Below are positions 42,009 to 51,276 of a stretch of 64,000 nt of DNA, in pieces. Source of the stretch: CALNYS01 sp942490855. Lineage in GTDB: Bacteria > Planctomycetota > Phycisphaerae > Phycisphaerales > UBA1924. The notes under the pieces were generated by a model. The model ran no database searches and was not told the origin of the DNA. It was given only the letters and a program-made list of their open reading frames with translations. Every line of letters begins with the position of its first letter. Position 1 is the stretch's first letter. Where the stretch lies: positions 496,001 through 560,000 of the forward strand of contig CALNYS010000005.1 in NCBI GenBank assembly GCA_942490855.1, given 5' to 3'. The position numbers and the translations under genes are program-made.

Positions 42009-44774
42009 GTGGCGAAGCGCATCTTTGAGATCGCACGAGAACTAGAGGTGAAGTCCAAGGCCGTGGTTGAAAAATGCCAGGCCGAGGGTATCCCCAACAT
42101 CAACAACCACATGTCCAGCGTCTCCGCCGGTCTTGAGGCGACCATCCGTGAGTGGTTCAGCGGCGAGGGGGGCGTGGCGACAGCCGTCGAGACCTCCGCC
42201 GCCGTTGACCTCGCCGAGGTCCGCGCCAAGAGCAAGGCCGTGCACGCCAAGGCGAAAGCCAAGCCGAAGCCCGAGCCGGAAGACGAGGCCCCGGCCCCCG
42301 AACCGGTCGCGCCGACGCCCAGCGCCCCCGCGCCCGCGGAGCCGACGACTCCCGCGCCCGACGCCGACCACGAGCCCGCCCCGACGCCCGCCGTCGCGAC
42401 GCCCTCGGCCCCCGCGTCCGTGCCCGAGGTCGAGGTCGAAGCGCCCGCGAGCGACGCCCCGAGCGAGCCCCCGGCCGTCGCGGCGTCCGCACCCGCAGCG
42501 CCGACGCAGTCGACCACGTCGGCGCCCCCTCAGATGAACGTCCCGACGCGCCCGAAGGTCGTCTCGCCCGCCGGCCCGCAGCTCGAGGCGAAGAAGCCCG
42601 CGAAGCTCTCGGGCCCGAAGGTCGTGCGCGTCGAGGCGCCCGAACGCATCGAACCCCCGCGCCGCAGCAGGCCCGCCGCCTACTCGGGCGGCCCCCGCGG
42701 CGGGGGCGGCGGCGCCGGTGCTGGCGCCGGAGCCGGCGCTGGTATGTCCCCTGACATGATGCCCGGCGGCCCCGCGGGGCGCGGCGGCTCGCCCCGGCGC
42801 AACAAGCGCCGGCGCGGCGGCGACGGCAGCACCGAGGGCGGAGGCGAGGGCACGCCCGGGTACCGCACGCAGGACCTCATCGAGCGCGAGCAGCGCCTCA
42901 ACCGCGCGCCGGGCATGCTCCGCCAGCGCCGACGTCAGGAAAAGCTCCGGCAGCTCAACAAGATGGAGCGCCCCGCGACGCTCGCCCAGACCGGCGGCAA
43001 GGTCAAGATCCAGGCCCCCCTGACGATCAAGGACCTCTCGGCCGCGACCGGCGTCAAGGCCTCGGACATCATCAAGAAGCTCTTCCTCCAGGGCGTCATG
43101 GCGACCGTCAACTCGACCATCGAGATCGAGCAGGCCGAAGAGGTCATGATCGACTGGGAGATCGAGCTCGAGGTCGAGCAGCGCGCCACCGCCGAGGAGA
43201 AGGTCCAGCAGGACTTCGCCGACCGCGAGATGATCGAAGAGCGCTCCCGCCCGCCCGTCGCGACGATCCTCGGGCACGTCGACCACGGCAAGACCTCGCT
43301 GCTCGACCGCATCCGCAGCGCCAAGGTCGCCGCGGGCGAGGCCGGCGGCATCACCCAGGCCACCAGCGCCTTCCGCGTCCCGCTGACCGTGGGCGGCGAA
43401 GCCAAGACCGTTGTCTTCCTCGACACCCCGGGCCACGAGGCGTTCACGTCGATGCGCGCCCGCGGCGCCAACGTCACGGACATCGTTGTCCTCGTCGTCG
43501 CCGCCGACGACGGCGTCATGCCCCAGACCATCGAGTCGATCAACCACTCCAAGGCCGCCGGCGTCCCGATCGTCGTCGCGCTCAACAAGATCGACAAGCC
43601 CGAGGCCACCGACGCCAACATCCAGCGCGTCCTCGGCCAGCTCGCCGAGCACGGGCTCAACCCCACCGAGTGGGGCGGCACGACCGAGGTCATCCGCACC
43701 AGCGCCCAGACCGGGCAGGGCATCGACGAGCTCCTCGAGACGCTCGACTACCAGGCCCAGCTCCTGGAGATCACCGCCGACTTCGGCGGCGCCGCCCGCG
43801 GCACCGTCATCGAGTCGCAGTTCCAGGACGGTCGCGGCCCGGTCATCAACGCCCTCGTCCACGACGGCGAGCTCAACGTCGGCGACTTCATCGTCTGCGG
43901 CCCCGCCTACGGGCGCGTCCGCGACATCCTCGACGACCGCGGCGAGCGCCTCAAGACCGCCGGCCCCGCCATGCCCGTGCAGCTCTCGGGCCTGTCGGAG
44001 CTCCCCGACGCGGGCGAGAAGTTCTACTGCGTCGACACGCTCAAGAAGGCCCAGGAGGCCGCCGACCAGCGCAAGCAGCGCGACCGCGAGAAGGAACTCG
44101 CGGTGCCCAAGGCCGTCACGCTCGAGTCGATGCTCGGGCAGATGAAGGAGGGCGAGGTCAAGCAGCTGCGCGTGATCATCAAGGCAGACGTGCAGGGCTC
44201 GGTCGACGTGCTCCGCAAGTCCGCCGAGGAGATCCAGACCGACGAGGTGCGCGTCCGCGTGCTCCACGCCGCGGTCGGCGGCGTGACCGAGTCCGACGTC
44301 ACGCTCGCTCAGGCGTCGGCGGCGGTCATCATCGGCTTCAACGTCATCCCCTCCGCCAAGGCCCGGCGCGACGCCGACGACAAGAACATCGAGATCCGCA
44401 CCTACCAGGTCATCTACGACATCGTCGACGACCTCAAGAAGGCCGCCGAGGGCCTGCTCGAGCCGGAGCTCCGCGAGGAGGTCCTGGGTCACGCCGAGGT
44501 CCGCGAGGTCTTCCGCATCTCCAAGGTCGGCTCGGTCGCGGGCTGCTACGTCACCAACGGGACGATCGAGCGCAACGCGGTCATCCGCGTCACGCGCGAC
44601 GACATCGTCATCGAGCAGAACCGCGTGCTCGAGCAGCTCAAGCGCTTCAAGGACGACGCCAAGGAAGTCCGCAGCGGCCAGGAGTGCGGCATGAAGATCG
44701 TCGGCTACAACGACATCAAGCAGGGCGACATCCTCGAGTGCTACCGCGTCAAGGAGGTCAAGCGCACGCTCTGA
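42009..44774 (+). CDS. infB: Translation initiation factor IF-2
   Basis: 921 residues from a GTG (AKRIFEIARELEVKSKAVVE). The N-terminal IF2_N fold is followed by a Pro/Ala/Glu-rich and then a Gly/Arg-rich linker, including a run of alternating Gly-Ala (about 236-246). The GTPase domain has G1 GHVDHGKT near residue 422, DTPGHEAFTSMRARGA and NKIDKPEATDAN. C-terminal domains II-IV follow (VIIKADVQGSVDVLRKSAEE, IFRISKVGSVAGCYV-type FRISKVGSVAGCYVTNGTIE). It places initiator tRNA on the 30S subunit. The stop overlaps the DUF503 start as TGATG. Confidence 0.97.
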   Translation: MAKRIFEIARELEVKSKAVVEKCQAEGIPNINNHMSSVSAGLEATIREWFSGEGGVATAVETSAAVDLAEVRAKSKAVHAKAKAKPKPEPEDEAPAPEPVAPTPSAPAPAEPTTPAPDADHEPAPTPAVATPSAPASVPEVEVEAPASDAPSEPPAVAASAPAAPTQSTTSAPPQMNVPTRPKVVSPAGPQLEAKKPAKLSGPKVVRVEAPERIEPPRRSRPAAYSGGPRGGGGGAGAGAGAGAGMSPDMMPGGPAGRGGSPRRNKRRRGGDGSTEGGGEGTPGYRTQDLIEREQRLNRAPGMLRQRRRQEKLRQLNKMERPATLAQTGGKVKIQAPLTIKDLSAATGVKASDIIKKLFLQGVMATVNSTIEIEQAEEVMIDWEIELEVEQRATAEEKVQQDFADREMIEERSRPPVATILGHVDHGKTSLLDRIRSAKVAAGEAGGITQATSAFRVPLTVGGEAKTVVFLDTPGHEAFTSMRARGANVTDIVVLVVAADDGVMPQTIESINHSKAAGVPIVVALNKIDKPEATDANIQRVLGQLAEHGLNPTEWGGTTEVIRTSAQTGQGIDELLETLDYQAQLLEITADFGGAARGTVIESQFQDGRGPVINALVHDGELNVGDFIVCGPAYGRVRDILDDRGERLKTAGPAMPVQLSGLSELPDAGEKFYCVDTLKKAQEAADQRKQRDREKELAVPKAVTLESMLGQMKEGEVKQLRVIIKADVQGSVDVLRKSAEEIQTDEVRVRVLHAAVGGVTESDVTLAQASAAVIIGFNVIPSAKARRDADDKNIEIRTYQVIYDIVDDLKKAAEGLLEPELREEVLGHAEVREVFRISKVGSVAGCYVTNGTIERNAVIRVTRDDIVIEQNRVLEQLKRFKDDAKEVRSGQECGMKIVGYNDIKQGDILECYRVKEVKRTL

Positions 44775-45121
44775 TGGTCGTCGGCGTCATGCAGTTCGAG
44801 CTCCACCTCCCCGGCGCGCAGTCCCTCAAGGACAAACGCCGCGTGGTCAAGAGCCTCAAGGACCGCCTGCACCGCCATCACATGGTCTCGGTCGCCGAGA
44901 TCGAAGCCCTCGACCACCCGCGCATCGCCATGATGGGACTCTCGATGACCTCCAACGACGCCCGGATGATCCATCGCTCGTTCGACCGGATCGTCCAGAA
45001 ACTGCGCGCGATCCCCGACGCGCGCCTCGACTCCGTCTCGCGCGAGATCCTCGACGCCGACGCGCTCCCCACCGCCGAATCGCTCTGGAGCGAGAACGAG
45101 AAACGCGAGACCTCGCCATGA
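44774..45121 (+). CDS. DUF503 family protein (YlxP-like)
   Basis: 115 residues from the ATG overlapping the infB stop. MVVGVMQFELHLPGAQSLKD followed by KRRVVKSLKDRLHRHHMVSV and the later IAMMGLSMTSNDARMIHRSF are the DUF503 pattern. The same gene sits between infB and rbfA in Firmicutes (ylxP), where it is linked to ribosome function, though its role is not established. Overlaps rbfA by 4 bp. Confidence 0.92.
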   Translation: MVVGVMQFELHLPGAQSLKDKRRVVKSLKDRLHRHHMVSVAEIEALDHPRIAMMGLSMTSNDARMIHRSFDRIVQKLRAIPDARLDSVSREILDADALPTAESLWSENEKRETSP

Positions 45122-45516
45122 GCGGGCGGCGCACCGAACGGGTCAGCGCGCAGCTCCAGCGCTCGATCCAGCAGGTTCTCATCCGCGGGCTCCAGGACCC
45201 GCGCGCCCGCGGGCTCATCACCGTCACCAACGTCGATGTCTCCAAGGACCTCCGCGACGCGACCATCCGCGTGAGCGTCCTCCCCCACGAGCACGAGAAC
45301 CTCACGCTCCACGCGCTCAAGGACGCCGAGAGGCACATCCGCCGCCAGACCGGCGAGCTCGTCGCCATGCACCGCCTCCCCGCCTTCCACTTCAAGCTCG
45401 ACACGTCCCTCCGCAAACAGGCCGAGGTCATCGAGGCGCTCACGCAGCAGCTGCCCCCGCCTGTCCCCGACACCGATTCCGATTCCGACTCCGACGAAGA
45501 AGGAACCACGCCGTGA
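45118..45516 (+). CDS. rbfA: Ribosome-binding factor A
   Basis: 132 residues. GRRTERVSAQLQRSIQQVLI, RGLITVTNVDVSKDLRDATI and HIRRQTGELVAMHRLPAFHF cover the KH-type RbfA domain, which matures the 16S rRNA 5' end of the 30S subunit. After the domain (about residue 115) there is an Asp-Ser repeat tail, DTDSDSDSDEEG. ATGA overlap with DUF503 and GTGA overlap with the next gene. Confidence 0.95.
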   Translation: MSGRRTERVSAQLQRSIQQVLIRGLQDPRARGLITVTNVDVSKDLRDATIRVSVLPHEHENLTLHALKDAERHIRRQTGELVAMHRLPAFHFKLDTSLRKQAEVIEALTQQLPPPVPDTDSDSDSDEEGTTP

Positions 45517-46259
45517 CGCCAGCCGACGCCGCCGACCTCAGCGCGCTCCTCAAGCAGCTCAAGTCCGCGTACAAGGACGCGGAGATCTCTTCGCCCTCGG
45601 ACGACCCCTACGCCGACCCGATCGAGCACGTGCTGTGGTCGCTGCTGCTCTGGGAGTGCACGCCCGTCAAGGCGCGCGAGGCCTACAAGCGTTTCATCGA
45701 CGCGACCACCGACTTCAACGAGCTGCGCGTCATGCTCAAGCCGGACTTCGAGGAACTCCTCGGCCCGCGCTACCCGCTGGTCTCCGAGCGCGCCGCGCGC
45801 ATCAAGATGGCGCTCCACGACGTCTACAACCGCGAGCACGACGTCACCCTCGCCCACCTGCACAAGGCCCAGAAGCGCGAGGCCCGCAAGTACCTCGACT
45901 CGATCGAGGGCCTCCCCCACTTCGCCGCCGCGCGCGTCGTCGCCGTCTCCCTCGGCGGGCACGCCGTCCCCGTTGACGAGAAGCTCCGCGAACGCCTCAT
46001 CGAGATGGGCGTCGCGGACGACAAGTCCGACGTCGCCTCCCTCTCGGGCTCGCTCGAGCGCGCGATCAAGGCCGCCGACGGACCCGAGGCGATCGCCCTC
46101 TTCGAGGCCTGGACGGCCGACCCCAGCCCCAAGGTGACGGGCGGCAAGAAGAAGGCCCCGGCGAAGAAGAGCCCGGCGCCCGCGAAGAAGACGACCACGA
46201 AAAAAGCCGCCACGCGCAAGAAAACTTCCAAGAAGACGACGCGTAAGACCAAGGGATGA
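45513..46259 (+). CDS. HhH-GPD/endonuclease III-like protein lacking the catalytic motif, with Lys-rich tail
   Basis: 248 residues from a GTG overlapping the rbfA stop. ADPIEHVLWSLLLWECTPVK at 35-55, FEELLGPRYPLVSERAARIK and YLDSIEGLPHFAAARVVAVS followed by LGGHAVPVDEKLRERL follow the order of HhH-GPD DNA glycosylases (helical core, HhH loop, then the VDxH-type aspartate segment). The hairpin normally written LPGVGxKTA is LPHFAAARV here, so the glycine turn and the catalytic lysine are missing; no FeS cysteine cluster is present. Residues 205-248 are a Lys/Ala/Pro/Thr tail like histone H1. Nucleic-acid binding without catalysis is a plausible inference. Confidence 0.65.
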   Translation: MTPADAADLSALLKQLKSAYKDAEISSPSDDPYADPIEHVLWSLLLWECTPVKAREAYKRFIDATTDFNELRVMLKPDFEELLGPRYPLVSERAARIKMALHDVYNREHDVTLAHLHKAQKREARKYLDSIEGLPHFAAARVVAVSLGGHAVPVDEKLRERLIEMGVADDKSDVASLSGSLERAIKAADGPEAIALFEAWTADPSPKVTGGKKKAPAKKSPAPAKKTTTKKAATRKKTSKKTTRKTKG

Positions 46260-46281
46260 GCCCCCGCACCACGGAGACGAG

Positions 46282-49200
46282 ATGACCAACGCGCGCGCCG
46301 TCCTCTGTCCCGCCACCCTCCGCTTCTACGCCGGCGCCCTGACGGCAGCCGTGCTCGTCGCGCTCGCCGGCTGCGCGGCCCCGTCGTCGGGCGACCTCGC
46401 CGGTCGCGCCCAGCGCGAATCCCAGCGCGAGACCCGCGGCTCCTTCGCCGGGGTCGCCGTCCCCCCCGGGCTCCCCCCCGAGCGCTTCGCCCCCGCCACA
46501 ACCCCCGACGCCTACACGCCCGCGAGCGAGATCGCCTCCTCCGCCCGCGTCGAGGCCCCCGCTCCCCGCGACCCCAACCCCGACGCGCTGCGCGCGTACA
46601 TCGCCGGGCGTTCGGCGCTCGTTGACGGCGACGCTTCGCGCGCCGTCGAGGCCCTCGAGCGCGCCGTCGACGCCGACCCCGAAGCCGCCGCCGCGTGGCG
46701 CGACCTGGGCGAGGCCCGTCGCGAGGCGGGGGACCGCTTCGGTTCCGACGCCGCCCACCGCCAGGCCATCACGATCAACCCCAACGAACGGCGCAGCCTC
46801 GTCCGCCTCGGGCTCGACGCGGCCGCGCGGCGCGAGTTCGACCGCGCGATCGACCTCCTGGCGCGCATCGATCTGCACGCCCGCCCCGGCGACCCCGCCG
46901 AGCCCTACCTCGTCCACGCCGCCCTCGGGCAATCGCTCATCGAGACCGGTCGCCTCACGGCCGGCGCCGAGCTGCTGGCCCAGGGCGTCGACCTGCCCGA
47001 GCACTTCTCGCGCCCCACGCTGTTCCCGAACGATCTGTCGCAGCTCTACCGCTCGCGCGGCGACGCGTGGACGGCCGTCGGCGACGCCCGCGCCCGCCTC
47101 GACGAGCCCGCCGCCGCCCTGCACGCGTACGAACGCGCCAGCGAGCTCCCGTCCTTCGACCCCGTCGGGCTCCTCGCCCGGCGCATCTACGCGCTGCTCG
47201 CCGCAGGGCGCCCCGCCTCCGCGGGCGCCGCGCTCATCGGCGCCGTCGCATCCGATGGGCTCACGCTCGAGGACCAGCACCTCCGCCTGATCGCGTACCT
47301 GCGCGAAGAAACGCCCCCGGGCGCGCGCATCGGCGACGCGATCGAACGCGAGCTCGCCGCGGCCGCGGCCGCCCTCACCACCAGCGACAGACGACGCCTC
47401 GACGGGCGCCTCGCCCTCGCCCGCGCCGCCGCGCTCCCCGACGCCCGCGCGGCCGCCGTTCTGCGCGAGCGCCTGGCGAGCGAGCCCGGCGACTCGGCGG
47501 CGATTTCACAGCTCCTGGCGCGCACGAACGCGGGCTCCCCCGCGGCGCTCGCCGAGCAGGTCGCCGCGCTCATCGACGCTAGCCCGCTCAACGAACGCGC
47601 GTACACACGCACGGCCGTGCGCCTCGCCGGCGACGCGCAGTCGCTCTACGACGCGCTGCCCGACATCCCCGCCACGAGCGGGGGCGCGCTGCTGCGGGCG
47701 CGGCTGGCGGCGGCGCTCGATCGCACGGACGAAGCCGAAGAAACGCTCACCGACGTCATCGACGCCGACCCGACGTTCACCCCAGCGGTCTCGGCGCTCG
47801 CGGAGCTGCTCCTGAGCCAGCGCCGCTACGAGGAGGCGTCGGCGGTTGTTGAACGTCTCGACGAATCGGCCGGCGAGCCGGCGCTGCTCGCCAAGGCCCA
47901 CGGGCTCGCGGGCCTCGGGCGCGCCTCGGAAGCGGTCGATCTCCTCAGGGCCGGTGCCGACGCCCCGGGCGCGTCGGCGAACCTCGTCTACGAGCTCGGC
48001 GGGCTGCTCGAACGCCTCGGCGATTTCGAGGGCGCGGCGCGCCGCTACACGCACGCGGTCGCCCTCGACCGCCTCATGGAATCCGCCCACGCCGCGCGCA
48101 TCAGGCTGTTCAACCAGGGCTCCCCGCTCGCCGACCGCGAGCGCATGTTCGCCGCCGTGCGCGACCTGCGCGAGGCGATCCCCTCGGCTCGGACGCTGCG
48201 CTGGCTGCGCGCCCAGGAGCTCGCGTCGAGCGGGCAGTACGGCGCGGCCGAGCGCGCGCTGCGCGAGCTCGCGGAAGAGGGCGAGGACCCCCTCGTCGAA
48301 CGCGCACTCGTTTCAGTGTGGATCGCGACGTCTTCGCCCGACCGCGCCGAGGCGTGGCTGCGCGAGAAACTCGTCGAACGCCCGGACGACTCGGCCCTGG
48401 TGTCCCAGCTCGCCCGCGCCGTCGCGGCGCAGGGGCGTCACGGCGAGGCGGCGACGCTCATCGAGCGGACCCTCGAGGGGCAACCGAACGACGCGTCGCT
48501 CTCGATCCAGCTCGAAGCCCTCCTCCGCGACCACCTCGGGCGCGGCGACGAGGCCGACGAGCTCACGCTCAGCCGTCTCGCGAGCGTGCCGCCCTCGCTC
48601 AACGCCGGGCTGCAGGAGGCCGCGGTCTGGCTGCGACGCGAGCACTACGAAGAAGCCGCGCACGCCGTGACGCGGGGTCTATCAACAACAAACGCGGTGC
48701 GCCCCGACGAGCTGCGTGGCGCCCTCGCGGTCGCGCAGACGATCGGCGCCCGCTCGCAGGTCGATCCCTCGGTCCGCCCGCTGGCGATCGGCGTGCTCGA
48801 CGCGATCAGCGCCCGCAACAGCGAACTCCCCGAAGCCGCGCACCGCCTGCGCGCGATCCTGATGGTGCTCGACGGCGCGTCGTCCGAGGCCGTGCGCGCC
48901 GTCGTGGCCCGGGCCTACCAGGACCTGGGCGACGAGGCGAACGACACCGCGACGGCCGCGGCCCAGGCGTTCGTCCAGCAGCAGCGCGCCGCCGACGGCG
49001 CGGCGTTCCTCGAGGCGCTGGTGAGCTCGCGCCCCACGCTCAACGAGCCGCTGGTCACGCTGTGGCTGAGCCTCGTCTGGCAGTTCCCCGACCCCGCGGG
49101 CGCCGAGCGCTTCGTCGGGTTCCTCCTCGAGCGCGGCGCGGCGACCAACACGCTGCGCACGACGTTCAACCAGCCCAACACGGAGCTGAGCGAGGACGAG

Positions 49201-49830
49201 TCCGCGGGCGAGATCGCCCAGCAGATCGCCGAGCAGTACGCGCGCGCCGGGGACCCCGACGCGACCGAGGCGATGTACCGCGTCGTCCTGCGCTTCAACC
49301 CGCTGCACGTGATGGCCAACAACAACCTCGGGTACCAGCTGCTCGTCCGCGGCGGCGACCTCGACGAGGCAGAGCGGATGATCCAGCACGCGTACGAGGG
49401 CGACCCGAACTCCGCCGCGGTCGTCGACTCCCTCGGCTGGGTGCGCTACCTCAAGGGCGTGGTCGAGGACGAGACGGACGAGTCCGGTCTGGTGCTGCGC
49501 GAGGGCGCGATCGGGCTGCTCGAGCGCGCCATCGCGATCGGGCTGGCCGACAAGGACCCCGGGGTCTTCGAGATCCACCTGCACCTGGGCGACGCCTACT
49601 GGCGGGCCGGGCAGCAGGAGCTGGCGATCGAGCAGTGGAAAGCCGGGCGCCTCGCCGCCCAGGCGCTCGCCCAGCTGATGGGCGAGAACACGCCCGAGGA
49701 CGTCACGGCCGTCGCTGAGCAGGCCCGCGAGCGACTCGACGCCGCCCAGCACGGCGGGGAGCCCGCGGTGGCCCCCCTCGCGAGCGAAACCGCCGAGGCG
49801 CCCTCCCACGAGCCGGGCGAAGCGCGGTAA
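46282..49830 (+). CDS. Large TPR-repeat lipoprotein
   Basis: 1182 residues. The lipobox LAGC marks Cys31 as the lipidated residue, so the protein is periplasmic and membrane attached. TPR pairs run throughout, for example ALRAYIAGRSALVDGDASRA, LVYELGGLLERLGDFEGAAR, YTHAVALDRLMESAHAARIR, then near the C-terminus FNPLHVMANNNLGYQLLVRG and SAAVVDSLGWVRYLKGVVED, which is the classic final TPR series of such proteins. Shine-Dalgarno CGGAG is 6 nt before the ATG. It may be in the rbfA operon (22-bp gap). A scaffold or assembly role is likely; no specific family is recognised. Confidence 0.8.
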   Translation: MTNARAVLCPATLRFYAGALTAAVLVALAGCAAPSSGDLAGRAQRESQRETRGSFAGVAVPPGLPPERFAPATTPDAYTPASEIASSARVEAPAPRDPNPDALRAYIAGRSALVDGDASRAVEALERAVDADPEAAAAWRDLGEARREAGDRFGSDAAHRQAITINPNERRSLVRLGLDAAARREFDRAIDLLARIDLHARPGDPAEPYLVHAALGQSLIETGRLTAGAELLAQGVDLPEHFSRPTLFPNDLSQLYRSRGDAWTAVGDARARLDEPAAALHAYERASELPSFDPVGLLARRIYALLAAGRPASAGAALIGAVASDGLTLEDQHLRLIAYLREETPPGARIGDAIERELAAAAAALTTSDRRRLDGRLALARAAALPDARAAAVLRERLASEPGDSAAISQLLARTNAGSPAALAEQVAALIDASPLNERAYTRTAVRLAGDAQSLYDALPDIPATSGGALLRARLAAALDRTDEAEETLTDVIDADPTFTPAVSALAELLLSQRRYEEASAVVERLDESAGEPALLAKAHGLAGLGRASEAVDLLRAGADAPGASANLVYELGGLLERLGDFEGAARRYTHAVALDRLMESAHAARIRLFNQGSPLADRERMFAAVRDLREAIPSARTLRWLRAQELASSGQYGAAERALRELAEEGEDPLVERALVSVWIATSSPDRAEAWLREKLVERPDDSALVSQLARAVAAQGRHGEAATLIERTLEGQPNDASLSIQLEALLRDHLGRGDEADELTLSRLASVPPSLNAGLQEAAVWLRREHYEEAAHAVTRGLSTTNAVRPDELRGALAVAQTIGARSQVDPSVRPLAIGVLDAISARNSELPEAAHRLRAILMVLDGASSEAVRAVVARAYQDLGDEANDTATAAAQAFVQQQRAADGAAFLEALVSSRPTLNEPLVTLWLSLVWQFPDPAGAERFVGFLLERGAATNTLRTTFNQPNTELSEDESAGEIAQQIAEQYARAGDPDATEAMYRVVLRFNPLHVMANNNLGYQLLVRGGDLDEAERMIQHAYEGDPNSAAVVDSLGWVRYLKGVVEDETDESGLVLREGAIGLLERAIAIGLADKDPGVFEIHLHLGDAYWRAGQQELAIEQWKAGRLAAQALAQLMGENTPEDVTAVAEQARERLDAAQHGGEPAVAPLASETAEAPSHEPGEAR

Positions 49831-49884
49831 AACATCCGACTCGGTTTTCCCCGCGATCCGCCGATCGCCCAGGAGTTCTCACGC

Positions 49885-50628
49885 ATGGCCGGCCACAGTA
49901 AATGGGCGAACATCAAGCACCGCAAAGCCCGTCAGGACGCGGTCAAGGGCAAGATGTGGAGCAAGTGCTCCAAGGCGATCATGGTCGCGGCGCGACAGGG
50001 CGGGCCCGACCCGGACGCCAACCTCTCGCTGCGCTACGCGATCATCGAGGCCAAAGCGGCGAACATGCCCAAGGACACCATCGAACGCGCCATCAAGAAG
50101 GGCGCGGGCGAGGTGGGCGGGGCGGACTTCGAGTCGATCCGCTACGAGGGCTACGGCCCCGGCGGCGTCGCGGTGATCGTTGACGCCCTCACCGACAACC
50201 GCAACCGCACCGCACCGGAGGTGCGCACGGCGTTCACGAAGCACGGCGGGAACATGGGCACGTCGGGCTCGGTCGCGTTCATGTTCGACCAGCGCGGCAT
50301 CATCAACATCGAGGCCGACAAGACCAGCGAAGAGCAGATCATGGAGCTGGCGATCGAGGCCGGCGCCGACGACGTCGCTCTCGAAGAGGGCGTGTGGACC
50401 ATCACCACCGACCCGACCGCGTTCCTCGACGTCAAGGGCGCGATCGACGACGCCGAGGTCGAGACCGCGACCTCGGAGGTCACGATGGTCCCCAACAACC
50501 CCGCCGAGCTGAGCGCGAGCGACGCGTCCAAGGTGATGCGCCTGATCGACGCGCTCGAAGACCTCGACGACGTGCAGAAGGTCTACACCAACGCCGAGTT
50601 CACCGACGAGCAGCTCGAAGCGATGTGA
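49885..50628 (+). CDS. YebC/PmpR family DNA-binding or ribosome-associated regulator
   Basis: 247 residues, standard length. The start MAGHSKWANIKHRKARQDAV and later ARQGGPDPDANLSLRYAIIE, AGEVGGADFESIRYEGYGPG and GGNMGTSGSVAFMFDQRG are diagnostic. Members have been described as transcription regulators, and more recently as factors relieving ribosome stalling at proline stretches. AGGAG lies 9 nt before the ATG. It converges with the glutathione peroxidase gene, with 1 bp between the stops. Confidence 0.95.
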   Translation: MAGHSKWANIKHRKARQDAVKGKMWSKCSKAIMVAARQGGPDPDANLSLRYAIIEAKAANMPKDTIERAIKKGAGEVGGADFESIRYEGYGPGGVAVIVDALTDNRNRTAPEVRTAFTKHGGNMGTSGSVAFMFDQRGIINIEADKTSEEQIMELAIEAGADDVALEEGVWTITTDPTAFLDVKGAIDDAEVETATSEVTMVPNNPAELSASDASKVMRLIDALEDLDDVQKVYTNAEFTDEQLEAM

Positions 50629-50629
50629 T

Positions 50630-51226
50630 TCAGCCGGTCGCGAGGAGCTCCCGCACGCGGGCCGTCAGCTTCTCGTCGTCCGGCTTTGTGCGCGGGCCGA
50701 ACATCGCGACGACGTTGCCGTCACGGTCGACCAAGTACTTCTGGAAGTTCCAGCTGACCGCGCCTCCGATGGGCTCGGGCTGCCCGGTGAGCTTCTGGTA
50801 GAGCGGGTGCTTGTCCTCGCCCTTGACGCTGATCTTCGAGAACATCGGGAACGTGACGTCGTACTCGCCCGTGCAGAACTGCTTGATCTGTAGGTCCGTG
50901 CCCGGCTCCTGCCCCATGAAGTTGTTGGCGGGGAAGCCGAGGACGACAAGGCCCTCGTCCTTGTGCGCGCGGTAGAGCGCTTCGAGCGCGTCGTACTGCG
51001 GCGTGAGCCCGCACTTGCTCGCGACGTTGACCATCAGCACGACGCTGCCGCGGTAGTCCCCGAGGTCCTTCTCGTTCCCGTCGATGTCGGTCATCGTGAA
51101 GGCGAGGACGTCGGCGTCGCTGGCGGGGGTGATCGTGTCCGCGGCCCACGCGCGGGCCGTGAGGATGCCCGCGAGCATGAACGCGAGGAGGACGGCCGCG
51201 GCGATGACGCCGGTCTTGAGAGTCAT
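50630..51226 (-). CDS. Membrane-anchored glutathione peroxidase family protein
   Basis: 198 residues. A hydrophobic N-terminus (VIAAAVLLAFMLAGILTARA) acts as signal or anchor, so it is periplasmic. The catalytic tetrad is visible: Cys in NVASKCGLTPQYDALEALY, Gln in FPANNFMGQEPG, Trp and Asn in VSWNFQKYLVDRDG. The usual resolving cysteine place is occupied by FCTGEYDVTFPMF (a Cys in QFCTG). Such Cys-type enzymes often use thioredoxin rather than glutathione. Preceded by AAGGAG; a single gene between convergent and divergent neighbours. Confidence 0.92.
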   Translation of the reverse strand: MTLKTGVIAAAVLLAFMLAGILTARAWAADTITPASDADVLAFTMTDIDGNEKDLGDYRGSVVLMVNVASKCGLTPQYDALEALYRAHKDEGLVVLGFPANNFMGQEPGTDLQIKQFCTGEYDVTFPMFSKISVKGEDKHPLYQKLTGQPEPIGGAVSWNFQKYLVDRDGNVVAMFGPRTKPDDEKLTARVRELLATG

Positions 51227-51264
51227 GGGGTGCTCCTTGGCTGGGCCGGATCCTATCCGGGCTC

Positions 51265-51270
51265 TAGGAT
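51265..51270 (+). promoter_or_regulatory. Candidate leaderless -10 element of the PTPS gene
   Basis: TAGGAT, then GCGGGC, then the GTG start at 51277. No Shine-Dalgarno is visible. Confidence 0.45.
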
Positions 51271-51276
51271 GCGGGC

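Noticed and set aside
42700..42750. Gly-Ala codon repeat in infB as a tandem repeat element
   Set aside because: It is the ordinary low-complexity linker of IF-2 and is not perfectly repeated at DNA level.
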